A DNA stretch of 64,000 bases from positions 17,075,088 to 17,139,087 of the forward strand of contig OZ025249.1 of the NCBI GenBank assembly GCA_964019135.1, given 5' to 3'. Below the pieces are notes generated by a model. It was not told the origin of the DNA. It searched no databases and saw nothing but the letters and a program-made list of their open reading frames with translations. Of this stretch, positions 12,001 to 20,584 are shown one piece after another; the stretch's first letter is position 1, and each line of letters starts with the position of its first letter. Made by a program: the position numbers and the translations under genes. Origin of the DNA: Arenicola marina. Taxonomy: Eukaryota > Annelida > Polychaeta > Arenicolidae.

Positions 12001-15000
12001 CCACGCTAGTAGGTCTCGTCTTTGCATGCCCTGTTAAGGTAATTGTGACAAGTTACTCAGCCACGAGCGGTCTGCCCAGCAAGTCCCTCCTTACATGCAT
12101 AGATAATGTAGCTTAGACAAGACGACCCTATATGATTGCGATGACCTCGGTGAATGAGATTTAGTATTAATTGCTCTAACTTAATAACCACTTTTTGTGC
12201 TAACCACTATTGCTTGTTGGATTTTTAAAAAGAAATCGGTGGTGTTTTTTCCATTTACTTTCACTTTTGTGTGTCTTGATATTCTACCGTTGTTATCTGC
12301 ATAACCCTGGATTTTGTTTGTCAGGTTGCTATGGTGAGCCGAATCCACCTAAATCACGTGACAAGTGGATGTGTGGTCGATGTAAGAAGGAGGACAATGC
12401 TGCCGTAAGTGTTCCATGCCCCATGCGGAAATAACCCAGTTACAATAAAATTGCGGTCTAAGATGTATTTTTTTCATTTCAAATTGCCTTATCACTGCTT
12501 CTGTTATTGCAGTAATATAAGGTGGTTACAGTGCTGACCCCAGCTCGCTGCCTCTGTCATTGCAGTAATATAAGGTGGTTATACTGCTGACCCCAGCTCG
12601 CTGCCTCTGTCATTGCAGTAATATTAGGTGGTTACAGTGCTGACCCCAGCTCGCTGCCTCTGTCATTGCGGTAATATAAGGTGGTTACACCGCTGACCCC
12701 AGCTCGCTGCCTCTGTCATTGCAGTAATATAAGGTGGTTACACTGCTGACCCCAGCTCGCTGCCTCTGTCATTGCGGTAATATAAGGTGGTTACAGTGCT
12801 GACCCCAGCTCGCTGCCTCTGTCATTGCAGTAATATAAGGTGGTTATACTGCTGACCCCAGCTCGCTGCCTCTGTCATTGCAGTAATATAAGGTGGTTAC
12901 AGTGCTGACCCCAGCTCGCTGCCTCTGTCATTGCAGTAATATAAGGTGGTTACAGAGCTGACCCCAGCTCGCTGCCTCTGTCATTGCAGTAATATAAGGT
13001 GGTTATACTGCTGACCCCAGCTCGCTGCCTCTGTCATTGCAGTAATATTATATAAGGTGGTTACAGTGCTGATCCCACCTCGCTGCCTCTGTCATTGCGG
13101 TAATATAAGGTGGTTACAGAGCTGACCCCAGCTCGCTGCCTCTGTCATTGCAGTAATATAAGGTGGTTACACTGCTGACCCCAGCTCGCTGCCTCTGTCA
13201 TTGCGGTAATATAAGGTGGTTACACTGCCGACCCCAGCTCGCTGCCTCTGTCATTGTAGTAATATAAGGTGGTTACAGTGCTGACCCCAGCTCGCTGCCT
13301 CTGTCATTGTAGTAATATAAGATGGTTACACTGCTGACCCCAGCTCGCGGCCTCTGTCATTGCAGTAATATAAGGTGGTTACAGTGCTGACCCCAGCTCG
13401 CTGCCTCTGTCATTGCGGTAATATAAGGTGGCTACAGTACTGACCCCAGCTCGCTGCCTCTGTCATTGTAGTAATATAAGGTGGTTACAGTGCTGACCCC
13501 AGCTCGCTGCTTCTGTCATTGCGGTAATATAAGGTGGTTACACTGCTGACCCCAGCTCGCTGCCTCTGTCATTGCAGTAATATAAGGTGGTTACAGTGCT
13601 GACCCCAGCTCGCTGCCTCTGTCATTGCGGTAATATAAGGTGGCTACAGTGCTGACCCCAGCTCGCTGCCTCTGTCATTGCGGTAATATAAGGTGGTTAC
13701 AGTGCTGAACCCAGCTCGCTGCCTTAGTCATTGCGGTAATATAAGGTGGTTACACTACTGACCCAAGCTCGCTGTCTCTGCCATTGCAGTAATATAAGGT
13801 GGTTACAGTGCTGACCCAAGCTAGCTGCCTCTGTCATTGCAGTAATATAAGGTGGTTACAGTGCTGACCCAAGCTCGCGGCCTCTGTCATTGCAGTAATA
13901 TAAGGTGGTTACAGTGCTGACCCCAGCTCGCTGCCTCTGTCATTGCCGTAATATAAGGTGGTAACACTGCTGACCCCAGCTCGCTGCCTCTGTCATTGCG
14001 GTAATATAAGGTGCTTACACTGCTGACCCCAGCTCGCTGCCTCTGTCATTGCGGTAATATAAGGTGGTTACAGTGCTGACCCCAGCTCGCTGCCTCTGTC
14101 ATTGCGGTAATATAAGGTGGTTACACCGCTGACCCCAGCTCGCTGCCTCTGTCATTGCAGTAATATAAGGTGGTTACACTGTTGACCCCAGCTCGCTGCC
14201 TCTGTCATTGCGGTAATATAAGGTGGTTACAGTGCTGACCCCAGCTCGCTGCCTCTGTCATTGCAGTAATATAAGGTGGTTATACTGCTGACCCCAGCTC
14301 GCTGCTTCTGTCATTGCAGTAATATAAGGTGGTTACAGTGCTGACCCCAGCTCGCTGCCTCTGTCATTGCCGTAATATAAGGTGGTTACAGAGCTGACCC
14401 CAGCTCGCTGCCTCTGTCATTGCAGTAATATAAGGTGGTTATACTGCTGACCCCAGCTCGCTGCCTCTGTCATTGCAGTAATATTATATAAGGTGGTTAC
14501 AGTGCTGATCCCAGCTCGATGCCTCTGTCATTGCGGTAATATAAGGTGGTTACAGAGCTGACCCCAGCTCGCTGCCTCTGTCATTGCAGTAATATAAGGT
14601 GGTTACACTGCTGACCCCAGCTCGCTGCCTCTGTCATTGCGGTAATATAAGGTGGTTACACTGCTGACCCCAGCTCGCTGCCTCTGTCATTGCAGTAATA
14701 TAAGGTGGTTACAGTGCTGACCCCAGCTCGCTGCCTCTGTCATTGTAGTAATATAAGATGGTTACACTGCTGACCCCAGCTCGCGGCCTCTGTCATTGCA
14801 GTAATGTAAGGTGGTTACAGTGCTGACCCCAGCTCGCTGCCTCTGTCATTGCGGTAATATAAGGTGGCTACAGTGCTGACCCCAGCTCGCTGCCTCTGTC
14901 ATTGCAGTAATATAAGGTGGTTACAGTGCTGACCCCAGCTCGCTGCCTCTGTCATTGCGGTAATATAAGGTGGCTACAGTGCTGACCCCAGCTCGCTGCC

Positions 15001-18000
15001 TCTGTCATTGTAGTAATATAAGGTGGTTACAGTGCTGACCCCAGCTCGCTGCTTCTGTCATTGCGGTAATATAAGATGGTTACACTGCTGACCCCAGCTC
15101 GCTGCCTCTGTCATTGCAGTAATATAAGGTGGTTACAGTGCTGACCCCAGCTCGCTGCCTCTGTCATTGCGGTAATATAAGGTGGCTACAGTGCTGACCC
15201 CAGCTCGCTGCCTCTGTCATTGCGGTAATATAAGGTGGTTACAGTGCTGAACCCAGCACGCTGCCTTAGTCATTGCGGTAATATAAGGTGGTTACACTAC
15301 TGACCCAAGCTCGCTGTCTCTGCCATTGCAGTAATATAAGGTGGTTACAGTGCTGACCCAAGCTAGCTGCCTCTGTCATTGCAGTAATATAAGGTGGTTA
15401 CAGTGCTGACCCAAGCTCGCGGCCTCTGTCATTGCAGTAATATAAGGTGGTTACAGTGCTGATCCCAGCTCGCTGCCTCTGTCATTGCGGTAATATAAGG
15501 TGGTTACAGAGCTGACCCCAGCTCGCTGCCTCTGTCATTGCGGTAATATAAGGTGGTTACACTGCTGACCCCAGCTCGCTGCCTCTGTCATTGCGGTAAT
15601 ATAAGGTGGTTATACTGCTGACCCCAGCTCGCTGCCTCTGTCATTGCAGTAATATAAGGTGGTTATACTGCTGACCCCAGCTCGCTGCCTCTGTCATTGC
15701 GGTAATATAAGTGGTTACAGTGCTGATCCCAGCTCGCTGCCTCTGTCATTGCGGTAATATAAGGTGGCTACAGTGCTGACCCCAGCTCGCTGCCTCTGTC
15801 ATTGCGGTAATATAAGGTGGTTACAGTGCTGAACCCAGCTCGCTGCCTTAGTCATTGCGGTAATATAAGGTGGTTACACTACTGACCCAAGCTCGCTGCC
15901 TCTGTCATTGCAGTAATATAAGGTGGTTACAGTGCTGACCCAAGCTCGCTGCCTCTGTCATTGCGGTAATATAAGGTGGTTACAGTGCTGACCCCAGGTC
16001 GCTGCCTCTGTCATTGCAGTAATATAAGGTGGTTACACTGCTGACCCCAGCTCGCTGCCTCTGTTACTGTAGTAATATAAGGTGGTTACACTGCTGACCC
16101 CAGCTCGCTGCCTCTGTTACTGTAGTAATATAAGGTGGTTATACTGCTGACCCCAGCTCGCTGCCTCTGTCATTGCAGGCCTGCTGTCTCTGTACGCTGA
16201 GGGGCGGGGCGCTGAAGCCGACGAGCATTGGCTACTGGGCCCACATCACGTGCGCCCTGGCCATCCCCGAGGTTGGCTTCCAGGACGTCGCAAAGAGAGA
16301 GCCCATCAACCTGGGAGACATCTCCCTGGCGAGGAAACGACTGGTCAGTGGGACGTTATGGTGTCTGTGAAAAGCATTACCGCATATCCATATTTTCGCC
16401 CAGTTTTCTCATGCAAATATCAAGACGAGAATTGATAAAATTTTGCTACGATTATTACAGTAACGATAGACTTCGGCGTAGACCAGGTTAACAAAACAAA
16501 ATTTTTTTTTATCTAATGTTACAATAACTTGATGATCTAAATAATAATTAACAAATGCCGCATCCGTGTTTATGATGAAATTGTCTATATGCAATTCTTG
16601 TCTTGCCTGCGATGTGAACATTGTTTACAGAAATGCTGCTACTGCCACTCCATCATGCGGGACAGTGAGAAGTCCGGCATCTGCGTCCAGTGCTCGACGG
16701 GACGCTGTACCACGTCCTTCCACGTCACGTGTGCGCACGCAGCCGGGGTGGGCTTCGACCCGAGTGACTGGCCCTTCCCGGTCTACATCACCTGTCTGAA
16801 GCACGGCCTCTCCAAACCCAAGGTAAGGGACCCCCTAACCTCGTATGACCGCGTGTCCTAGCGTATGTACACTGATTTTAATGTTGTCCTTTAATATATG
16901 TACAGTTTAATACTCCAAAAAGCACGCCTGGTTTCCTTCCAGTTATCGTTCGTTTATGTGTTCACCTGACTGCTTTCGTTCAAGAAAGCTTCGTCAAGAG
17001 CTTGTTTAAGGCGTATTCTTGAAAACTGCTATTAGTATTACTGCTCATTACCTGTTGTTCATAATACATTACATATACATGATATACGTGAAAGTGCGAA
17101 GAGGCATACCAAGAACCTATTCATGTCGTTTTGTTTTATAGATCTAGGCCTACGGGATTGGCGTTGAACCTCAATGAATTGACAATTAAACCTTGTTTCC
17201 TCGCTTTGTTTCCTGTTGGCTACAGCTGACGGACCACAGCTCGCTGCCGCGTATCTTCGTGCGGGAGGTGGTGACAATTAAACCTATGTTTCCCTATGGC
17301 TACAGCTGACGGACCACCGCTCGCTGCCGCGTATCTTCGTGGAGGAGGTGGTGACAATTAAACCTATGTTTCCCTATGGCTACAGCTGACGGACCACCGC
17401 TCGCTGCCGCGTATCTTCGTGGAGGAGGTGGTGACAATTAAACCTATGTTTCCCTATGGCTACAACTGACGGGCCACCGCTCGCTGCCGCGTATCTTCGT
17501 GCGGGAGGTGGTGACAATTAAACCTATGTTTCCCTTAGGCTACAGCTGACGGACCACCGCTCGCTGCCGCGTATCTTCGTGGGGGAAGTGGTGACAATTA
17601 AACCTATGTTTGCCTATGGCTACAGCTGACGGACCACCGCTCGCTGCCGCGTATCTTCGTGGAGGAGGTGGTGACAATTAAACCTATGTTTCCCTATGGC
17701 TACAGCTGACGGACCACCGCTCGCTGCCGCGTATCTTCGTGGAGGAGGTGGTGACAATTAAACCTATGTTTCCCTATGGCTACAACTGACGGGCCACCGC
17801 TCGCTGCCGCGTATCTTCGTGCGGGAGGTGGTGACAATTAAACCTATGTTTCCCTTAGGCTACAGCTGACGGACCACCGCTCGCTGCCGCGTATCTTCGT
17901 GGGGGAAGTGGTGACAATTAAACCTATGTTTCCCTATGGCTACAGCTGACGGACCACCGCTCGCTGCCGCGTATCTTCGTGGAGGAGGTGGTGACAATTA

Positions 18001-20584
18001 AACCTATGTTTCCTGTTGGCTACAGCTGACGGACCACCGCTCGCTGCCGCGTATCTTCGTGGAGGAGGTGATGACAATTAAACCTATGTTTCCCTTTGGC
18101 TACAGCTGACGGACCACCGCTCGCTGCCGCGTATCTTCGTGGGGGAGGTGGTGACAATTAAACCTATGTTTCCCTATGGCTACAAAGTAACTGACGGGCC
18201 ACCGCTCGCTGCCGCGTATCTTCGTGGGGGAAGTGGTGACAATTAAACCTATGTTTCCCTATGGCTACAGCTGACGGACCACCGCTCGCTGCCGCGTATC
18301 TTCGTGGAGGAGGTGGTGACAATTAAACCTATGTTTCCCTTTGGCTACAGCTGACGGACCACCGCTCGCTGCCGCGTATCTTCGTGGAGGAGGTGATGAC
18401 AATTAAACCTATGTTTCCCTTTGGCTACAGCTGACGGACCACCGCTCGCTGCCGCGTATCTTCGTGGAGGAGGTGATGACAATTAAACCTATGTTTCCCT
18501 TTGGCTACAGCTGACGGACCACCGCTCGCTGCCGCGTATCTTCGTGGGGGAGGTGGTGACAATTAAACCTATGTTTCCCTTTGGCTACAGCTGACGGACC
18601 ACCGCTCCCTGCCGCGTATCTTCGTGCGGGAGGTGGTGACAATTAAACCTATGTTTCCCTTTGGCTACAGCTGACGGACCACCGCTCCCTGCCGCGTATC
18701 TTCGTGGGGGAGGTGGTGACAATTAAACCTATGTTTCCCTTTGGCTACAGCTGACGGACCACCGCTCCCTGCCGTGTATCTTCGTGGGGGAGGTGGTGAC
18801 AATTAAACCTATGTTTCCCTTTGGCTACAGCTGACGGACCACCGCTCGCTGCCGCGTATCTTCGTGGAGGAGGTGATGACAATTAAACCTATGTTTCCCT
18901 TTGGCTACAGCTGACGGACCACCGCTCCCTGCCGCGTATCTTCGTGGGGGAGGTGGTGACGGCCAAGCACAAGAACGGCCGCTACTACAAGTGTAAGGTG
19001 GCCAACATGGCGCTGCAGGAGTTCTACGAGGTCGACTTCGAGGACGGCTCCTTCAGCGACAACATGTACCCGGAGGACATCACGGTAAGTGGCGCCATCT
19101 GCCGACTCGTGTCCTTACCATACGTATGTATGTATGTAACTATGTGTGTGCTTAGTCCATCATGAAGATTTATGCCGTATGTCGTACAGCGTTAAGAGTT
19201 GGTATTCTTCTGATGGTTATTTCTGGGTCACCACGTGGCCTCGTTAACAGCGCCTTCGGATCTTGTCAAATGTGTGGTCATTCCAGCGGTTTTCTTCAAA
19301 AACCAATAGAAAGTCCTTCTGGAGACTCCTTTCTGCCTTAGCCCTTCCCATTGTAACGCGATCGCCTTGGAGGTTGGTCCACCAACCCAACTGAAGGTCA
19401 TTCTAACCATGTTTATTTGTCTCACAATAGGTCTTGAAGACAACATTCATTTTTTCCTATTGTACAGATGTTTTTTGTGTGCAATAAGTGACCTGATGTT
19501 ATTGACTTCTATGAAACCCGTCTTGTCTCCGTCCAGAACATGAACTGTCTGGAGCACGGACCTCCTTCCGCCAACAGCACCGTCGAGGTTCGCTGGCCCG
19601 ACCGCAACGTCTACAAGGCCACCTTCCGGGGCACCAACTCGGTCCAGATGTACCTGGTACGTGCTGCTATGCGCCTTCACAGACTGGTATTATCGCCCAA
19701 GTGAAATATCCCATCAGAGACGGGTATTATCGCCCAAAAATAATGTCCCTTCAGATGCCGGTATTATCGCCCATGAGTCATATCCCTTCAGAGACGGGTG
19801 TTATCGCCCAGGAGTAATGTTTCTTTAGAGAATGGTATTATCGCCCAGGAGTAATTTCTCCCACCCACTGACGGCGACGTGACGTCGAGGATGATGGAAA
19901 TAGTTTTACCTTTGCTTAATTGGATTGGTGGACAATATTATCTTTGGCGGTTCTATATGCCGTATATTCAAGATTGAAATCAAACAGTAACTGTTGTTGT
20001 ACCGCACCTTGTTGCGGTGAGGATTGGATGGGTGACATAATGTGTGGTTCTGCCAACAGGTGGAGTTCGAGGACGGATCGGAACTCTCTCTGAAGCGGGA
20101 CGACATCTGGGGCGAAACCGAGGAACTACCGAAGAAAGTTCAAGCCCGTCTGGTAAGCATGACAGAATGACACGCCGGTCCGGGTCGTCTGATAAATGTG
20201 TATTCCCAGTAACCCTGTCCCGTTTGGTAAGAGGGTCGCCCTAGTACAATCGTCCGGGAAATGTAAATTAGCGCACAGCCGAATGTCACAAAGACTGTAA
20301 GTACATTGAAGTAGGAGGCTGTTCCCCCGAGAAATGGCCTGTCCCCTTCACGTATAGACCCTCAAGCCCTTTGCGAATATTCGAGATACACGTATATACA
20401 GGAGTTATTTGTTATTTGGGCATCTTTCATGTGTAAGTACTAATTGATGTCTTAACGTTGATTTCAGTCTAAAGCTACTGAACAAAAGCACATCGACTTT
20501 GTGGAGGAGACACAGACCGTCACTACGCGCACGCGCAAAGTCACTCCCAAGTACATCCGCAGTGACGACTTCGTCTTTCAGTAG
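2872..20584 (+). CDS. KDM4: KDM4/JMJD2-family histone lysine demethylase (17 coding exons)
   Basis: Predicted nuclear Fe(II)/2-oxoglutarate dioxygenase that removes methyl groups from H3K9 and H3K36 (family knowledge). Coding exons: 2872-3006, 3238-3413, 3775-4133, 4561-4664, 5000-5137, 5337-5527, 5692-9262, 9622-9760, 11304-11464, 11795-12008, 12325-12404, 16179-16343, 16631-16822, 18911-19084, 19537-19656, 20060-20152, 20468-20584. All junctions are GT-AG and phases join, giving 2042 residues. JmjN is about 10-55 and JmjC about 140-306 with iron ligands H187, E189, H275 and zinc ligands C233, H239, C305, C307. The linker is 368-1558, the PHD plus extended PHD about 1645-1870, and the double Tudor about 1887-2004 with cage residues F1918, W1953, Y1959. 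Human KDM4A is about 1064 residues; the extra length is almost all linker. Which vertebrate paralogue it resembles most was not determined, and an ancestral single KDM4 is likely. Three introns carry acceptor-derived arrays. Confidence 0.96.
3238..3413 (+). CDS. KDM4: KDM4 coding exon 2: end of JmjN
   Basis: Residues 46-103 plus two bases of K104. It contains [11 protein letters not shown], the family-typical end of JmjN, then the linker [20 protein letters not shown]. The acceptor is TTCACAG and the donor is CAA|GTATGT, with the lysine codon split across the junction. Confidence 0.93.
3775..4133 (+). CDS. KDM4: KDM4 coding exon 3: JmjC core with two iron ligands
   Basis: Residues 104-223 plus one base of G224. 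It carries [18 protein letters not shown], then [20 protein letters not shown] with H187 and E189, the first two Fe(II) ligands (human KDM4A H188 and E190), then [17 protein letters not shown]. The 2-oxoglutarate-binding environment is intact, so the enzyme should be active. The acceptor is ATTTAG and the donor is ACAG|GTACAG. Confidence 0.95.
4561..4664 (+). CDS. KDM4: KDM4 coding exon 4: JmjC, first half of zinc site
   Basis: Residues 224-258. [20 protein letters not shown] contains C233 and H239, matching the structural zinc ligands C234 and H240 of human KDM4A. The exon ends IPFNR|GTAAGA in phase 0. Confidence 0.93.
5000..5137 (+). CDS. KDM4: KDM4 coding exon 5: JmjC, third iron ligand
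   Basis: Residues 259-304. [20 protein letters not shown] contains H275, the third Fe(II) ligand (human H276), followed by [20 protein letters not shown], which is nearly invariant in the family. The acceptor is GTTTCAG and the donor is CAG|GTCAGC. Confidence 0.95.
5337..5527 (+). CDS. KDM4: KDM4 coding exon 6: end of JmjC
   Basis: Residues 305-367 plus two bases of E368. It starts [20 protein letters not shown], with C305 and C307 completing the zinc site. The sequence then leaves the catalytic fold into a charged tail ([19 protein letters not shown]). The donor GA|GTGAGT splits a Glu codon that is completed by the first G of the next exon. Confidence 0.93.
5692..9262 (+). CDS. KDM4: KDM4 coding exon 7: giant low-complexity linker
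   Basis: One uninterrupted 3571-base exon encoding residues 368-1558 between the catalytic and reader modules. It starts with a basic nuclear-localisation-like PETKKRKVK (369-377). A conserved-looking block follows near 525-575 ([20 protein letters not shown]), then a short glutamine run (about 598-606), long Gly/Ser/Ala/Val/Thr-rich stretches, a lysine-rich [12 protein letters not shown] near 1208, a Ser-rich tract (about 1314-1350) encoded by CAG/AGC repeats, an acidic EEEEEDEGD near 1407, and an acidic then basic end (DSDSEKKK). GC content is much higher than in the introns. Vertebrate KDM4 linkers are several-fold shorter. It is open throughout and spliced in frame at both ends. No enzymatic domain is recognised. 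Confidence 0.9.
9622..9760 (+). CDS. KDM4: KDM4 coding exon 8: charged pre-PHD segment
   Basis: Residues 1559-1604, starting [20 protein letters not shown] and ending DRLKKLAG. It is highly charged and probably disordered, with basic clusters. The acceptor is TTGCAG and the donor GCAG|GTTAGC leaves phase 1. The phase joins exactly to the Asp codon at the start of the next exon. Confidence 0.85.
9761..11303 (+). repeat. Intron 8 minisatellite, 42-bp unit derived from the acceptor region
   Basis: From about 9886 to the exon boundary the intron is a tandem array of about 33 units of 42 bp. A typical unit reads CCTTGGCCGTATATACA, then a CCTATCCCCTGTTCCACAGA-like pyrimidine tract ending in CAG. 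The true acceptor at 11291-11303 is the same kind of tract (CCTTGTTCCTCAG), followed by ACCTAGCTCACACAATG, which resembles the start of a unit. Units are clean to about 11090 and increasingly diverged from there to the exon. Because 42 is a multiple of 3, the array reads open as a 14-residue repeat in the phase of the next exon up to a TAG at 11183-11185. Confidence 0.93.
11304..11464 (+). CDS. KDM4: KDM4 coding exon 9: start of first PHD finger
   Basis: Residues 1605-1658. [20 protein letters not shown] matches the family's WSRPL segment, followed by [20 protein letters not shown]. The first PHD zinc ligands CAIC (C1650, C1653) lie near the end. The donor is TGT|GTAAGT. The exon follows directly on the 42-bp array. 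Confidence 0.92.
11795..12008 (+). CDS. KDM4: KDM4 coding exon 10: PHD finger middle
   Basis: Residues 1659-1729 plus one base of S1730. It has a charged loop ([13 protein letters not shown]), then [17 protein letters not shown], and ends [14 protein letters not shown] with PHD Cys/His ligands matching the human ISCAKCCVRVHASC region. The donor A|GTAGGT splits a Ser codon. Confidence 0.92.
12325..12404 (+). CDS. KDM4: KDM4 coding exon 11: end of first PHD finger
   Basis: Residues 1730-1756: [20 protein letters not shown] then KEDNAA. WMCGRC is the last zinc pair of the PHD finger. The acceptor is TTTGTCAG and the donor is GCC|GTAAGT in phase 0. Confidence 0.92.
12405..16178 (+). repeat. Intron 11 minisatellite, 53-bp unit ending at the true acceptor
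   Basis: About 69 tandem copies of a 53-bp unit fill about 12495-16178. Each unit contains CTGACCCCAGCTCGCTGCC, then TCTGTCATTGCAG or TCTGTCATTGCGG, then TAATATAAGGTGGTTACAG. The last unit supplies the 3' splice site of coding exon 12. Higher-order duplication is visible: a TATA-insert variant recurs at 13041 and 14477 (about 27 units apart), and a GAACCC/CCTTAGTCATTG variant recurs near 13705, 15247 and 15829. No other feature is seen in this intron. Confidence 0.96.
16179..16343 (+). CDS. KDM4: KDM4 coding exon 12: extended PHD, first part
   Basis: Residues 1757-1811. It starts [20 protein letters not shown], then [14 protein letters not shown], the zinc knuckle of the extended PHD (human ECCLCNLRGGALKQT...WAHVMCAVAVPEV). 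It ends RKRL|GTCAGT in phase 0. The acceptor is the last unit of a 53-bp array. Confidence 0.94.
16631..16822 (+). CDS. KDM4: KDM4 coding exon 13: extended PHD, second part
   Basis: Residues 1812-1875: [20 protein letters not shown], then [20 protein letters not shown] and [14 protein letters not shown]. The cysteine and histidine ligands of the extended PHD are all present and match human KDM4 closely. The donor is AAG|GTAAGG, phase 0. Confidence 0.95.
16823..18910 (+). repeat. Intron 13 minisatellite, 80-bp unit copying the intron/exon 14 junction
   Basis: From 17226 to 18910 there are 21 head-to-tail units of 80 bp (one with a 5-bp insertion at about 18185). Each unit holds 50 bp nearly identical to the first 50 bp of coding exon 14 (CTGACGGACCACCGCTCGCT to GGTGGTGAC), then 30 bp of intron end (AATTAAACCTATGTTTCCCT, then ATGGCTACAG). 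Every unit therefore carries the acceptor GGCTACAG; in three of them it reads TACAA. The first intron end, at about 17180-17225, is 12 bp longer than the later ones. The stretch 16823-17175 is unremarkable intron. Confidence 0.97.
18911..19084 (+). CDS. KDM4: KDM4 coding exon 14: Tudor domain 1
   Basis: Residues 1876-1933: [30 protein letters not shown], then [21 protein letters not shown]1918 matches aromatic-cage F932 of human KDM4A. The first 50 bases exist in 21 more copies upstream. This copy is the real exon because only it continues past GTGAC into GGCCAAGCAC and the Tudor fold. Confidence 0.94.
19085..19536 (+). other. Intron 14, no further feature
   Basis: A 452-base intron between the GTAAGT donor and the TCTCCGTCCAG acceptor. 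No array, RNA gene or element was recognised. Confidence 0.8.
19537..19656 (+). CDS. KDM4: KDM4 coding exon 15: Tudor domain 2, first part
   Basis: Residues 1934-1973: [20 protein letters not shown], then [21 protein letters not shown]1953 and Y1959 keep the exact spacing of human cage residues W967 and Y973 from F932, so trimethyl-lysine reading is expected. The donor is CTG|GTACGT. Confidence 0.94.
19657..20059 (+). repeat. Intron 15 with a short degenerate 36-38-bp repeat
   Basis: Between about 19670 and 19865 there are five diverged copies of a 36-38-bp unit with the core GGTATTATCGCCCA and CCCTTCAGAGACGG. They lie just downstream of the donor, unlike the acceptor-linked arrays of introns 8, 11 and 13. 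The rest of the intron has no recognised feature. Confidence 0.8.
20060..20152 (+). CDS. KDM4: KDM4 coding exon 16: Tudor domain 2, end
   Basis: Residues 1974-2004: [20 protein letters not shown], then [11 protein letters not shown], parallel to human [20 protein letters not shown]. The acceptor is CCAACAG and the donor is CTG|GTAAGC. Confidence 0.94.
20468..20584 (+). CDS. KDM4: KDM4 coding exon 17: C-terminus and stop
   Basis: Residues 2005-2042, [20 protein letters not shown] then a basic end and SDDFVFQ, with TAG at 20582-20584. The tail is short and does not match the longer vertebrate KDM4A tail. An in-frame split from the Tudor exon supports it. Confidence 0.9.
   Translation, partial: SKATEQKHIDFVEETQTVTTRTRKVTPKYIRSDDFVFQ

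Noticed and set aside
12495..16178. CRISPR-like regularity of the arrays
   Set aside because: The units are contiguous with no unique spacers, and the DNA is clearly eukaryotic.
18911..18960. One of the 21 upstream junction copies as the real start of the Tudor exon
   Set aside because: Only the 18911 copy continues into Tudor coding sequence. Each earlier copy reaches TGA after 27 codons.
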